A DNA stretch of 64,000 nt from Paenibacillus turicensis (GTDB lineage: Bacteria; Bacillota; Bacilli; Paenibacillales; Paenibacillaceae), in contig NZ_JAGGKG010000019.1 of assembly GCF_017873435.1 (NCBI RefSeq), positions 1 through 64,000 on the forward strand, in the 5' to 3' direction. The position numbers and the translations under genes were made by a program. Below are positions 51,506 to 61,100 of this stretch, one piece after another (the stretch's first letter is position 1; the number at the start of each line of letters is the position of its first letter). The notes under the pieces were generated by a model. The model made no database searches and was not told the origin of the DNA. It saw nothing but the letters and a program-made list of their open reading frames with translations.

Positions 51506-52303
51506 ATGAACTTGTTTCAGAAAATTAAAAACAGCGCTGGTAAAGTAACCGATCGTGCTCAAAATGTTGTTGAGATCGGTAAATTAAATACACAAATCAC
51601 AAATATTGAGCGTGAGGTTGGGCTATATTATAAACGCATGGGTGAAGTGTTTTATGAAGGCTTTCAGAGCAAGGACATGTCAAAGGCTGAAAAGGAAATG
51701 GTGGAGTTAGCACGTACATGTGGTTTGTTATTAGAGGAGCGCGATGAAATTAAATACAAAATTGCAGACCTTAAAAATGAACGTCTATGCCCTTCATGTG
51801 GCAAATCTGTAGCTAAGGAAGCATTGTTTTGTCAATTTTGCGGTAGTAAGCTACCTGAACGAAAAGAAGCAGCTCCAGCCGAGTCAGTACAATCACATAC
51901 CGTTGAAAATGTCACTGCGGCTGCAAGTGAGTGGCGTTATGATGCGGTAGCACATAAGGAAAGCTCTTCAGAAAACAATATCGCTGAGAAAGAACACAAT
52001 ATTGCGTCTAGAGAAGAGCAGGAAGTAGAAAAGCCATTACCACCTAATCCTGAAGAGGAAGCAAAACAACAGCTTGAACTAGATCGTGAACGTAAGCGCC
52101 AAGAAGAATTGGACCGCTTAATAGCTAATTGGAAGGAGAATGTGACACCTAACACAACCACGAGTTCTTCTACTAGTTATTCTGTAGCAGGGAATGCGGC
52201 TGAAATGACTAAAGAGAATGAACATGCTAAAACATGCTCAAATTGTGGTAAAGCAATTACGATTTACAATAAATGGTGTCCGCATTGTGGAGCACAGCAG
52301 TAA
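51506..52303 (+). CDS. double zinc-ribbon protein with coiled coil
   Basis: A 265-residue cytoplasmic protein. Residues 1-95 form a coiled coil (NVVEIGKLNTQITNIEREVGLYYKRMG), then zinc ribbon 1 (CPSCGKSV...CQFCGSK), an acidic low-complexity linker with a KR/E-rich helix, and zinc ribbon 2 at the C-terminus (CSNCGKAI...CPHCGAQQ). Function unknown; zinc-ribbon proteins of this plan are common in Bacillota. ATG 51506 follows GGAGGAGGAG; an upstream in-frame ATG at 51473 is less likely. Confidence 0.65.
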   Translation: MNLFQKIKNSAGKVTDRAQNVVEIGKLNTQITNIEREVGLYYKRMGEVFYEGFQSKDMSKAEKEMVELARTCGLLLEERDEIKYKIADLKNERLCPSCGKSVAKEALFCQFCGSKLPERKEAAPAESVQSHTVENVTAAASEWRYDAVAHKESSSENNIAEKEHNIASREEQEVEKPLPPNPEEEAKQQLELDRERKRQEELDRLIANWKENVTPNTTTSSSTSYSVAGNAAEMTKENEHAKTCSNCGKAITIYNKWCPHCGAQQ

Positions 52304-52424
52304 TAAGTGGAATTGTTCACAGAGTTGTGATATTTGTTGCCTTCCTAAACATAAACTCAATCGTAGATAATAGGTAAGAGGCATTTCGCCCAAAATGCGA
52401 AGTAATGAAGGGAGGTTTAAATAA

Positions 52425-52727
52425 ATGGAGTGTATTGTACATTTTGAAGTTGTTCATGAACATCAGACAAAAGAACTAAGAGGTTTAATTTTTGTAGATG
52501 AGGGGAAAAATCCTACCAAAGATGACCTTTTAGGGATGTTTGAGCAAATGGGATATAAACTTCGGCTTGCAGATGAGGACCAGATGATATTTAAACCAGT
52601 AGATTCGGGTGCAGATTATAGTCACATTAGAATAAAAAGATTAGATATGGGTGACAAGGTGGAAAAGGATGACCATGATTTGAAGTCGATTGTGGGTAAT
52701 TTATTGCCACAAAAGCCAAGTATTTAA
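52425..52727 (+). CDS. hypothetical 100-residue protein
   Basis: A 100-residue soluble protein that I do not recognise. It starts with beta-strand-like MECIVHFEVVHEHQTKEL and ends with an acidic, Lys-rich stretch. AAGGGAGG is 8 nt before ATG and a strong terminator follows, so it is a real gene. It lies 121 nt after the double zinc-ribbon gene on the same strand. Confidence 0.6.
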   Translation: MECIVHFEVVHEHQTKELRGLIFVDEGKNPTKDDLLGMFEQMGYKLRLADEDQMIFKPVDSGADYSHIRIKRLDMGDKVEKDDHDLKSIVGNLLPQKPSI

Positions 52728-52795
52728 TTGGTCATATTATGCGTTCAGTTATAAAAAGCTATAAAATCCGATATATTAAATTTTATTTTTTTAAA

Positions 52796-52842
52796 TAAGC
52801 AAAGGCAGATCCTGAAATAAGGTCTGCCTTTGCTTATTATTT
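52796..52842. terminator. bidirectional terminator between 52425 gene and mscL
   Basis: AAGCAAAGGCAGA / TCTGCCTTTGCTT perfect 13-bp stem with AT-rich flanks on both sides, between convergent genes. Confidence 0.8.
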
Positions 52843-52880
52843 TTTTGAAATCTACTTGTATATTTATGGACTAAGGTGCA

Positions 52881-53378
52881 TTAATGCGCGTGTTGTTCTT
52901 TAGAATCAAGGATGGAGGTACAGTGACCACAACGTGTTGCTTTGATCGGAATTTCCATATAGCAGTGAGGACATTCCTTTGTCGTTGGTGCCTTTACGGG
53001 CTCTTCCTCTGCTGCTTTACCTCCACGTCTTAAATAGTTAATCCCCTTCACTAAGAAAAATACACATAGTGCAACTATTAAGAAGTCTAATAAAGTGTTA
53101 ATAAATTGACCATATGCGATCACGGCCGCGCCCGCCTCTTGTGCTTGAGCTAACGATTGGATAGGTGCCCCATTTGGCAACGTTTTGCTTCCATCCAAAT
53201 TATAAAACAAATCTGTGAAGTTTACCCCACCAAGGAGCTTCCCGATTGGCGGCATAATAACATCATTTACAACAGAGGTGACAATTTTACCAAATGCACC
53301 CCCGATAATAACCCCTACAGCTAAATCAATGACATTACCACGTACAGCAAATTCTTTAAATTCCTTTACTATTCCCAT
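52881..53378 (-). CDS. mscL: large-conductance mechanosensitive channel with zinc-ribbon tail
   Basis: A 165-residue MscL. The amphipathic N-terminus and pore helix ([33 protein letters not shown]) and the second helix ([18 protein letters not shown]) are typical; the pore opens in hypo-osmotic shock. In place of the usual C-terminal helical bundle alone, an extra zinc ribbon [18 protein letters not shown] is present at about 135-152, then a His-containing end. The start ATG 53378 has AAAGGAG 9 nt upstream, within the longer frame from 53396. Monocistronic. Confidence 0.9.
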   Translation of the reverse strand: MGIVKEFKEFAVRGNVIDLAVGVIIGGAFGKIVTSVVNDVIMPPIGKLLGGVNFTDLFYNLDGSKTLPNGAPIQSLAQAQEAGAAVIAYGQFINTLLDFLIVALCVFFLVKGINYLRRGGKAAEEEPVKAPTTKECPHCYMEIPIKATRCGHCTSILDSKEQHAH

Positions 53379-53444
53379 GCTAATTACTCCTTTCATTCCT
53401 ACCTATAAATATATACAAAATTTAAAATAGTTTAAAGGCTTGTT

Positions 53445-53615
53445 CTAAAATTAGTGTCTGCTCAAAAAGGGGTGCAGAGGGATTTCGGAGAAATGAACAT
53501 GTTCGCCTTTAAAGTCCAATTCTATCTATGTTACATGTCTTTCTAGGAATTGGACTTTAACAGCGATCGTAGGAACCCTCTGTTCCTTATCAAAAAGAGC
53601 AGATAGTAATTTTGA
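53445..53615 (+). repeat. palindromic intergenic repeat, copy 5
   Basis: Outer arm AAAATTAGTGTCTGCTC (53447-53463) pairs with GAGCAGATAGTAATTTT (53597-53613). Next arm CAGAGGG / CCCTCTG; central AAGTCCAATTC / GAATTGGACTT. AACAGCGATCGTAGGAAC is on plus. Lies upstream of the guanine riboswitch. Confidence 0.85.
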
Positions 53616-53732
53616 GCCTTGTTAATTTGAATTCTGTATAATTTAATCCATCTACTAAATTACTCTTTATTTCTGCGACAACTTTCGTTATACTTCTAAC
53701 ATTGCAACAATTCAGAAAAAAATCATAGATTT

Positions 53733-53801
53733 TCTCGTATATGTGCAAGAATTGGCTTGTATGTTTCTACCCGATCACCGTAAATGATTGGACTACGAGA
53801 G
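53733..53801 (+). promoter_or_regulatory. guanine riboswitch (purine aptamer) of xpt-pbuX
   Basis: The three-way junction is complete: P1 TCTCGTA / TACGAGA, the loop-L2 segment, J2/3 TTTCTACCC, P3 GATCACCGTAAATGATTGG, then GACTACGA closing. The specificity base in GGACTAC is C, as in guanine-type (xpt) rather than adenine-type aptamers. It precedes xpt, the classical target. Confidence 0.92.
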
Positions 53802-53913
53802 GAAATCCCATAACATATTACAATACCATTAACGAATTGCAAGCTGAATTAATTCCGATTGCTCATTGGTTAGCAAATAAGTATTGTTTTTGTATGTGAC
53901 TTCTTTTCATTGT

Positions 53914-53951
53914 AGTCTATTTTCTCGTGGTTAGGGAAGATAGGCTTTTTT
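53914..53951 (+). terminator. terminator of the guanine riboswitch
   Basis: AGTCTATTTTCTC pairs with GGGAAGATAGGCT (with wobbles) and is followed by T6. Its 5' strand segment TCTCGTGG can instead pair with CTACGAGA of aptamer P1, the expected antiterminator switch. Confidence 0.8.
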
Positions 53952-54008
53952 AGTATTTTGGCTAAAAAAATGTGTCAAAATACTCATTAATTAAACGGGT
54001 TCAATCCT

Positions 54009-54187
54009 AAAATTAGTGCTTGACCGCTTATCCAAACTAGCGAAGAGACAGAGAGATTCTGAAGATTGTCTCTTAAAATCAAATTCCATCTATAAATATA
54101 CATTATAAAAGGAATATGATTTTAACAACAATCGCAAGAACTCTCTGGAGCGTAGCTACCTCCCAATCGTGGTCAAGTACTTATTTT
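54009..54187 (+). repeat. palindromic intergenic repeat, copy 6
   Basis: Outer arm AAAATTAGTGCTTGACC (54009-54025) pairs with GGTCAAGTACTTATTTT (54171-54187). Next arm CAGAGAG / CTCTCTG; central AAATCAAATTCC / GGAATATGATTT. Left inner-loop segment is short, as in copy 1. It lies between the riboswitch terminator and the xpt start codon. Confidence 0.85.
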
Positions 54188-54209
54188 GATTTTGAGCCTA
54201 AAAATCTAG

Positions 54210-54797
<588 letters not shown>

Positions 54798-54811
54798 TAG
54801 AAAGAAGGCAT

Positions 54812-56185
54812 ATGATTGTGATAAACGAACAAAAGGATGTTGTTTTTGCAAGAAACAGACATCCGTTTAAAACTTTTTCTTTAGGAATCCAACATGTACT
54901 TGCAATGTATGCAGGCGCAGTCATCGTTCCACTTATCGTAGGTGGACAATTAAATTTTACACATGAACAACTAACCTATTTAATAGCCATTGACTTGCTT
55001 GCTTGTGGAATCGCAACGTTGCTACAAATTTGGAAAAATCGGTTTTTTGGAATTGGATTACCTGTTATGTTAGGCTGTGCATTCCAAGCTGTATCCCCGA
55101 TGATTGCGATTGGGAATGAAGAGGGTATGGGTATCACAGCAATTTATGGCGCCATTATCGCATCAGGTTTGTTTGTGTTTTTATTCTCAGGTTTATTTGG
55201 GAAATTGATTGCCTTTTTCCCACCGGTAGTGACTGGCTCTGTTGTCACCATTATTGGAGTCACACTCATTCCTGTTGCTTTAACCGATTTAGGGGGCGGC
55301 GATCGTACAGCCACAAATTTTGGTAGTCCATTACATCTGTCAATTGGGTTTGGCGTATTACTCTTAATCATTTTATTGAATCGCTTTACGACTGGCTTTT
55401 TACGTTCGATTTCCGTGTTGATTGGTTTGATCGCAGGAACAATTGCTGCTGGCTTTGCAGGTGATGTTAAGGTCACACCATTAAAAGAAGCAAGCTGGTT
55501 CCATATGGTAGAGCCATTTCATTTTGGCACACCTACTTTTCATGCCTCAGCTATTATTACGATGATTTTAGTTGCAATCGTCAGTGTGGCTGAATCAACA
55601 GGCGTATTTATGGCATTAGGTAGAATTGTTGATAAGGACATTACGGCTAAAGATTTAGCACGTGGCTACCGAGCGGAAGGCTTGGCAATTATGATTGGTG
55701 GCGTGTTTAATTCCTTTCCATATACCACCTATTCACAAAATGTAGGCTTAGTTCAAATGAGTCGTGTTAAAACAAGAGATGTCATTTTTGTAGCAGGGAG
55801 CTTGCTTGTACTTATTGGCTTTGTCCCTAAAATAGCTGCACTAACGCAGCTTGTGCCAACCTATGTCCTTGGGGGTGCAATGATTGCTTTGTTTGGACTA
55901 GTATTATCCTCCGGTATTCGGATGTTAAGTGAACAGGTAGATTTGAATCGCCATGAAAACTTACTTATTATTGCTTGTTCTGTAGCGATGGGACTTGGTG
56001 TAACGGTTGTACCAGAAATTTTTGCACAATTACCAGCAAGTATTCGTATACTAGTAGACAACGGAATCGTAGCTGGGAGCTTTACTGCAATTGTTATGAA
56101 CCTATTGTTTAATGGTTTACGTGGAGCTGAGCAAAAGGAACCTTCACAGAAAAACGGCACTGCTGACATTACAATGGAACAATAA
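54812..56185 (+). CDS. pbuX: xanthine permease
   Basis: A 457-residue NCS2-family (UraA/PbuX) purine/H+ symporter with about 14 helices. The NAT/NCS2 motif region (VAESTGVFMALGRIVDK and the N-S-F-P segment GVFNSFPYTTYSQNVGLVQMSRVKTR) is present. It imports xanthine for Xpt, 14 nt upstream. AAGAAGG is 3-4 nt before ATG 54812, a little close; GTG 54818 is an option. Co-regulated by the guanine riboswitch. Confidence 0.93.
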   Translation: MIVINEQKDVVFARNRHPFKTFSLGIQHVLAMYAGAVIVPLIVGGQLNFTHEQLTYLIAIDLLACGIATLLQIWKNRFFGIGLPVMLGCAFQAVSPMIAIGNEEGMGITAIYGAIIASGLFVFLFSGLFGKLIAFFPPVVTGSVVTIIGVTLIPVALTDLGGGDRTATNFGSPLHLSIGFGVLLLIILLNRFTTGFLRSISVLIGLIAGTIAAGFAGDVKVTPLKEASWFHMVEPFHFGTPTFHASAIITMILVAIVSVAESTGVFMALGRIVDKDITAKDLARGYRAEGLAIMIGGVFNSFPYTTYSQNVGLVQMSRVKTRDVIFVAGSLLVLIGFVPKIAALTQLVPTYVLGGAMIALFGLVLSSGIRMLSEQVDLNRHENLLIIACSVAMGLGVTVVPEIFAQLPASIRILVDNGIVAGSFTAIVMNLLFNGLRGAEQKEPSQKNGTADITMEQ

Positions 56186-56215
56186 ATAAAGGGGTAATAA
56201 ATTTAAATTTCACCA

Positions 56216-56554
56216 TTACATGCGTTGCAGTTGTCTTTCAGCAAGCTCTCCAATCCAAGGTAATTTAACCCATTTTCCTTGAAGTGTCGTGAACATGAGA
56301 AGAAGCCACAATAATACTCCTAGTAGTGTAACAAGTGAACCTGAGATGACACCAATCACAGGAATAAAGCCTGTAAGGACATGGAATACCATGATTACCA
56401 TAAAGAGCATAATAGACTGCAAGGAATGGAATAATACAAATCGACTTCGTTTTTCAATAGCTAGGAATACAACGCCACCAACAAAGGCAAATAGGTAACA
56501 AAAGAAACCAGCAACATTTTCATAAATTCCCGTTGAAGATTTGAAAGGAGACAT
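56216..56554 (-). CDS. DUF4870-like membrane protein
   Basis: A 112-residue membrane protein with three helices, of the DUF4870 (YtcA-like) type: GIYENVAGFFCYLFAFVGGVVFLAIEKRSRFVLFHSLQS is diagnostic. Function unknown. It has GAAAGGAG just before ATG. Convergent with pbuX and only 30 nt away; I see no terminator between. Confidence 0.75.
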   Translation of the reverse strand: MSPFKSSTGIYENVAGFFCYLFAFVGGVVFLAIEKRSRFVLFHSLQSIMLFMVIMVFHVLTGFIPVIGVISGSLVTLLGVLLWLLLMFTTLQGKWVKLPWIGELAERQLQRM

Positions 56555-57068
56555 CTGGCTAACCTTCTTTCTTATTTTTGGATGAAATGCAAACCAAGCT
56601 AAAATAGGTGATTAGTTTTTCATAAAATGGTTTAACTAACTTTAGTGTATGACGAGCTATAGCAGAGAATACCACAGCATACTGCTTTTCTATAGCAAGG
56701 ATTCATTTTATGAAGCATCAATGAGATTGTGGAGGACTTTTATCAGGTATGTTATAATATACTGTGATAGGAGGTCGTCCAAACATATTGCGATGACCGC
56801 ATGTGAAGAGAAAGAAGCAATATTTTGTTGCCAGGCGCTGCATATGCTTCTGTTTCTCATGAAATGTCCATAGACTTGTAGTAATACTTGAAAAAAGGAT
56901 ATTTCAACTTGAACAAGCGGGATTTTCTTCGGGTATGTCTAGTGTCAATGCCTGCCGGAAAGGCAACATCACTTTAGCTTGCAACTTCATACTATTTATT
57001 CAGTCACACTTTTCGGCGTTCTCGAAATCGGAGCATTAATCACAAGCGTTCTGGGAGGGAATTAAAGT
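56555..57068 (+). other. 514-bp gap with several hairpins, no gene seen
   Basis: No credible open frame. A TATAAT at 56753-56758 has no good -35 at 17 bp. Downstream are GGTCGTC/GATGACC (56769-56799), GAGAAAGAAGCA / TGCTTCTGTTTCTC (56809-56860) and GTG..TGCCT / AGGCA..CAC (56940-56975). These might be an untranslated leader of the 57069 gene or a noncoding RNA. I could not match a known RNA family. Confidence 0.3.
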
Positions 57069-57257
57069 ATGGCAACGAAAGGTCACAATGAAGTAAAAGA
57101 AAGTTTGCGTGAAATGACGAGGATATTTAAACCTAAAGATCCCAAAAAATTTGTTAAGGAGTATGTCCGCAAGTATCGAATTACAAGTGGATATGAAGAG
57201 GAGCTCACTCATTTAGTAGAGCATGAATTAGATAAAATGGATTCCTCTGTCTCTTAA
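57069..57257 (+). CDS. hypothetical 62-residue protein
   Basis: A 62-residue charged, all-helical-looking protein (KESLREMTRIFKPKDPKKFVKEYVRKY) with no recognised domain. GGGAGG is 10 nt before ATG, and a strong terminator follows the stop by ~50 nt. It has a long untranslated region before it. Function unknown. Confidence 0.55.
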   Translation: MATKGHNEVKESLREMTRIFKPKDPKKFVKEYVRKYRITSGYEEELTHLVEHELDKMDSSVS

Positions 57258-57308
57258 AAATCCCAGTCAGGGATAACAAATATGGCACCTATATGATGTT
57301 ACATTTTC

Positions 57309-57347
57309 ACCGTTCGGGCGCTATCTGCCTAGGAACGGTTTTTTCTT
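57309..57347 (+). terminator. terminator of the 62-residue gene
   Basis: ACCGTTC / GAACGGT stem with an interior GC-rich loop, followed by T6. Confidence 0.75.
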
Positions 57348-57424
57348 TTGATTTTTACATATTGCCTTATTTTGCGAAGAAGTTAAGCATATTGTAATAA
57401 TAAAGAACACAGGAGGGGTAACGG

Positions 57425-58174
57425 TTGAAAATTAAATTAAAAACGAAAGAGGAAATTGCTAAAATTGGTGTGGCAGGTAGCATTTTAGCTGCTTGTCATA
57501 AGGAATTAGCGAAGCGAATTAAGCCTGGTGTGACTACGATGGAGCTTGATTCATTTGTGGAGGAGTTTTTGAAGCAGCATGGTGCAACACCAGAGCAAAA
57601 AGGATATCGTGGTTTTCCATATGCAACTTGTGCTTCCGTAAACGAGGTTGTCTGTCATGGCTTTCCCAAAAATGAACCCTTGAAGGATGGAGATATTGTC
57701 ACGATTGATATCGTTGTAAACAAGGACGGCTGGTTGGCAGATTCTGGTTGGTCTTATCGGGTAGGAAAGGTAAGTGCAGAAGCAGACTCCTTGCTGAAAA
57801 TAACGGAGCAGGCTTTATATGAGGGGATTAAGCAGGCGGTTCCTGGGAATCGAATCGGTGACATCGGTGCGGCTGTTTTTAATGTGGCAAAGCAAGCAGG
57901 TGTTGGGGTTGTACGTTCGCTAATTGGACATGGAATTGGACAATCGATGCATGAACAGCCAGATGTGCCTAATTTCGGGCGTGCAGGTACAGGTGTCAAG
58001 CTTAAAGCAGGTATGGTTATTACGATCGAACCTATTTTTACAAGAGGAGATACAGGCGCAGTGCATTGGGGCTCAGATGGCTGGACGATCTCCTCCGCAG
58101 ACGGAAGTCTTGGTGCACATTATGAGCATACGTTAGCCATTACAGAGGATGGACCTGTCATTTTAACGAATTAA
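57425..58174 (+). CDS. map: methionine aminopeptidase type I
   Basis: A 249-residue pita-bread aminopeptidase that removes N-terminal methionine. The five metal ligands are visible: Asp in VTIDIVV, Asp in LADSGW, His in GHGIGQSMHE, Glu in ITIEPIF and Glu in HYEHTLA. The start is TTG 57425 with AGGAGGGG 6 nt upstream. Motifs resemble the second Bacillus-type MetAP (YflG class). Housekeeping MetAP in the ribosomal operon would be a different gene. Confidence 0.93.
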   Translation: MKIKLKTKEEIAKIGVAGSILAACHKELAKRIKPGVTTMELDSFVEEFLKQHGATPEQKGYRGFPYATCASVNEVVCHGFPKNEPLKDGDIVTIDIVVNKDGWLADSGWSYRVGKVSAEADSLLKITEQALYEGIKQAVPGNRIGDIGAAVFNVAKQAGVGVVRSLIGHGIGQSMHEQPDVPNFGRAGTGVKLKAGMVITIEPIFTRGDTGAVHWGSDGWTISSADGSLGAHYEHTLAITEDGPVILTN

Positions 58175-58254
58175 TGGTATACTATTTTACGAAGTGTATG
58201 AAATATCATAGACTTATTGTTGAAATACCGAACTAGCAGGAGGATGTCGAGTAA

Positions 58255-58719
58255 ATGGACTGGTTTACAATACTCCCAACCATTAGTACCGCATTTATCG
58301 TTATAAGTGCCATTTTGGTAGCGATAGGTTGGGCACTTATTATTAAAGGTAAGCGGGAAGCACATAAAAAAACGATGATTGCCGCTGCGGTTGCAGCAAT
58401 TCTTTTCTTCATTATCTACGCTTCTAGAACTGCATTTGTAGGGAATACAGCTTGGGGTGGTCCAGCTGATTTGCATGTGTATTATCAAATTTTCCTAGTG
58501 TTTCATATTGTTTTAGCAACGGTTGCGGCTGTATTTGGAATTACGACTTTGGTGTTTGGCTTTAAGGAAAAGTATGCAAAGCACCGCAAGTTAGGACGAA
58601 TTACTGCTGTCATTTGGTTTATTACTGCGATAACAGGTACAGTCGTATACGTATTGTTATACGTGTTTTATCCAGGAGGACATACCAAGGCGGTATGGGA
58701 TGTTATTTTAGGATTGTAG
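58255..58719 (+). CDS. ctaM: DUF420 membrane protein, CtaM-like
   Basis: A 154-residue, five-helix DUF420 protein (YozB). It has conserved His residues in HKKTMIAAA, ADLHVYYQIFLVFHIVLA and KHRKLGR, positions compatible with metal or haem. In Staphylococcus the homologue CtaM is needed for cytochrome aa3-type oxidase maturation. AGCAGGAGG is about 11 nt before ATG. Placement beside a TetR operon appears fortuitous. Confidence 0.85.
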   Translation: MDWFTILPTISTAFIVISAILVAIGWALIIKGKREAHKKTMIAAAVAAILFFIIYASRTAFVGNTAWGGPADLHVYYQIFLVFHIVLATVAAVFGITTLVFGFKEKYAKHRKLGRITAVIWFITAITGTVVYVLLYVFYPGGHTKAVWDVILGL

Positions 58720-58789
58720 GATAGCTATAAGCAATGACATGTTTCTCGTATTGAGAAATCAATGTTGTTGCTTTTTTTATGTGCAAGTA

Positions 58790-58839
58790 TTGACAAATGA
58801 TCTAAAGCAAACTAATATACATACCAACGGTCGGTATGT
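58790..58839 (+). promoter_or_regulatory. promoter and TetR operator of the 58886 operon
   Basis: Perfect -35 TTGACA (58790-58795), 17-bp spacer, -10 TAATAT (58813-58818). ACATACC-AACGG-TCGGTATGT (58819-58839) is a palindrome starting at the base next to the -10 and covering the start site, as expected of an autorepressor site with the ACCGACCGT-like core common in TetR operators. Confidence 0.75.
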
Positions 58840-58885
58840 TGAGATTGATGGCATTTTATCTAGAAGTAAATATGGGGGGCCCGAT

Positions 58886-59554
58886 ATGGCAAGAATTAAA
58901 CAACCAGAGCAAACGTTAGAAACGATATTGCAGATCGCGACTAAGCTTTTTTTAGAGCAAGGCTTTGAGAAAACAAGTATGCAGCACATTATTGATGAGA
59001 TTGGGATGTCTAAGGGGGCGATCTATCATCATTTTAAATCAAAGGAAGAGATTTTGAGTGTGGTGATGGAACGACAGTTTAATAAAACGACGCAATATAT
59101 GGAGCAATTAATTGCACAAGCGGCACAACTTGGGGGTGAGCATGGATATAACGCTAAGGATCGTCTTGTTTATATTTTAGATCATTTATTGGCGAATGAG
59201 GAAGTTCATTCGTATAATCATATTTTTAGCACCCAGATTAAAAATCCGCAGTTTGTCGTGACAGGGATTCAGCGAGGGATTATGGTGGATGCGCCTGTTA
59301 TTGCAGAGATTATTGCTCAAGGCAAACAAGATGGCTCGCTTAATACCGATTACCCATTACAGTGTGCAGAAATATTTCTTTTACTCGTTAACATTTGGAT
59401 TAATCCGATGTTATTTGAACGAAGTCAAGCAGACACCTACCAGCGTTTAAAATTTTTACAGCATATGATGCAATCGCTAGGCGTCGATATTGTGACGAAT
59501 ACGCTTATTGAAAAAATAGTGAATCGCCATGTCGAAATTGGTGGCTATGAATAG
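58886..59554 (+). CDS. TetR-family regulator
   Basis: A 222-residue repressor. The N-terminal helix-turn-helix reads TSMQHIIDEIGMSKGAIYHHFKSKEEIL (about 31-58), the C-terminal ligand domain is not specific. The start ATG 58886 follows GGGGGG at 6-8 nt; the longer frame to 58739 crosses the promoter and operator and cannot be coding. It heads an operon with an ABC exporter and a DUF4097-like gene, which it likely represses along with itself. Confidence 0.9.
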   Translation: MARIKQPEQTLETILQIATKLFLEQGFEKTSMQHIIDEIGMSKGAIYHHFKSKEEILSVVMERQFNKTTQYMEQLIAQAAQLGGEHGYNAKDRLVYILDHLLANEEVHSYNHIFSTQIKNPQFVVTGIQRGIMVDAPVIAEIIAQGKQDGSLNTDYPLQCAEIFLLLVNIWINPMLFERSQADTYQRLKFLQHMMQSLGVDIVTNTLIEKIVNRHVEIGGYE

Positions 59555-59564
59555 GAGCGATAAT

Positions 59565-60386
59565 ATGAACGTTGCTATGAATAATAGTACTACGAATGTT
59601 ACTACGAGTGGAAAGAGTCCTAAGTCTGCGATTTCAGTACGGAATGTGACCAAGGTGCTTGCTGGACAAGAGGTCATTTCCAATTGCACAATGAATGTGC
59701 CAGAAGGTAAAATTTACGGATTTCTTGGGGCAAATGGTGCTGGTAAAACGACGATGATGAAGATGATTACAGGCCTAATGACACCAACGCAAGGTGTAAT
59801 TGAAGTTTTAGGAAAAGAGATGTCAAATGATCGAAATGAGATTCTCAAAGAGATTCTTAAAGAGACGGGGAGTCTAATTGAAGTACCTGTTTTTTTCGAG
59901 CATTTAGATATGACTGAAAACTTAGCCTTGCATTTGGAATATATGGACGTACAAGGCGACAATGGGGTAAAGCACACAAGGATTGCCAACGTTTTACAAA
60001 AGGTAGGGCTGCAAGACTCAGCAAAGCTTCCCGTTTCAAAATTATCGCTAGGTATGAGGCAAAGGTTAGCGATTGCACGGGCGATCTTACACCAGCCTAA
60101 GCTATTAATTTTGGATGAGCCACTTAATGGCTTAGACCCAATGGGGATTCGAGATATGCGTACCTTATTTCGACAGCTTGTTGAGGAGCAGCACATGACT
60201 ATTTTAATTTCTAGTCACATTATTTCGGAATTAGAGCAGGTTGCTGATGTCGTAGGAATTATTTCAAATGGGGCCTTGCTACAGGAAGCTGATTTATGTC
60301 AGGTTAGAGCGCAGTATTCAGGTGGACTTGAGCAATATTTTATGACTATGGTAGGCGGGAATAATGGGGGTGAAATTATTGCTTAA
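59565..60386 (+). CDS. ABC exporter ATPase, bacitracin/lantibiotic-resistance type
   Basis: A 273-residue ATPase: Walker A GANGAGKT about 54-61, signature LSLGMRQR about 153-160, Walker B LLILDEPLNGLDP. The fold resembles BcrA-type exporters. A Ser/Thr/Asn-rich N-tail of ~20 residues is unusual. ATG 59565 has AGGAG 8 nt upstream and is 10 nt past the tetR stop; it overlaps the permease gene by 23 nt. Confidence 0.88.
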   Translation: MNVAMNNSTTNVTTSGKSPKSAISVRNVTKVLAGQEVISNCTMNVPEGKIYGFLGANGAGKTTMMKMITGLMTPTQGVIEVLGKEMSNDRNEILKEILKETGSLIEVPVFFEHLDMTENLALHLEYMDVQGDNGVKHTRIANVLQKVGLQDSAKLPVSKLSLGMRQRLAIARAILHQPKLLILDEPLNGLDPMGIRDMRTLFRQLVEEQHMTILISSHIISELEQVADVVGIISNGALLQEADLCQVRAQYSGGLEQYFMTMVGGNNGGEIIA

Positions 60387-61077
60387 GCTAATGAAGCTAG
60401 AGGTACGTAGAATTCCTCTGACAGTGTATATAAAAGCTAGTGTTGTAGCTTCTTTATTTTTGTTGTGCTTTCTTTATTTTGCGTCGTATGTGGCTTCTTC
60501 AACAGGGGATGCTCAGTTTCAGCATTATGATAACATTTTGTTGTTGGCTACAATTCTGTATATGATGATATTTTGTATTTTGTCGGCGGTCATGTATACC
60601 AAATATGTCGTGCAGGAGTACGGGAGTAAACAGTTATTTTTACTATTTTCTTATCCGATTGAACGTAAAAAGGTGGCTTTATCTAAATTAGCGGTTGTAG
60701 CTAGCTTTATTACACTTGCGATGATTATAGGTTACATTCCACCCTTAGTGTTATATGGGTTAACGGAGCTGTGGACCCCGATTTTGAGGGATGTGATGTC
60801 ATTACAGTTCGTCTTATCTAGTCTCAAGCTGTTAGCCATCATGGTCATTAGTGTAAATGGGATTAGCCTAATTGCAATGCGAATCGGATTCATCAAAAAG
60901 TCAGTGCCAACGACGATTGTCACTTCATTTGTGCTATTTGGGGTAATTGGGAATGCAGTGATTGGCAGCTTTAACAACGATAAGGCGCTAATCGGATTAT
61001 CCGTGCTCATTATCTTGGCTGCTATGCTAGTTGCCAATAGCTTGCTTCAAGTCGTTCATAAAATGGAGCTGGAATAG
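60364..61077 (+). CDS. ABC exporter permease, ABC-2 type
   Basis: A 237-residue membrane protein with six helices, with the QEYGSKQLFLLFSYPIERKKVALSK coupling stretch typical of BcrB/ABC-2 permeases. It pairs with the ATPase whose gene it overlaps. Substrate unknown; peptide antibiotics or membrane-active compounds are candidates given the ATPase type and TetR control. Confidence 0.82.
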   Translation: MGVKLLLKLMKLEVRRIPLTVYIKASVVASLFLLCFLYFASYVASSTGDAQFQHYDNILLLATILYMMIFCILSAVMYTKYVVQEYGSKQLFLLFSYPIERKKVALSKLAVVASFITLAMIIGYIPPLVLYGLTELWTPILRDVMSLQFVLSSLKLLAIMVISVNGISLIAMRIGFIKKSVPTTIVTSFVLFGVIGNAVIGSFNNDKALIGLSVLIILAAMLVANSLLQVVHKMELE

Positions 61078-61100
61078 AAGGGTGAAGGGAGCAAGTGTAA

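Noticed and set aside
53778..53899. A frame reading ITYYNTINELQAELIPIAHWLANKY, similar in spacing to the end of a HxlR regulator
   Set aside because: The first part overlaps the guanine riboswitch aptamer, and the rest is the spacer before its terminator. There is no start or ribosome binding site.
58739..58885. N-terminal extension of the TetR protein
   Set aside because: It spans the TTGACA promoter and operator; ATG 58886 has a strong ribosome binding site.
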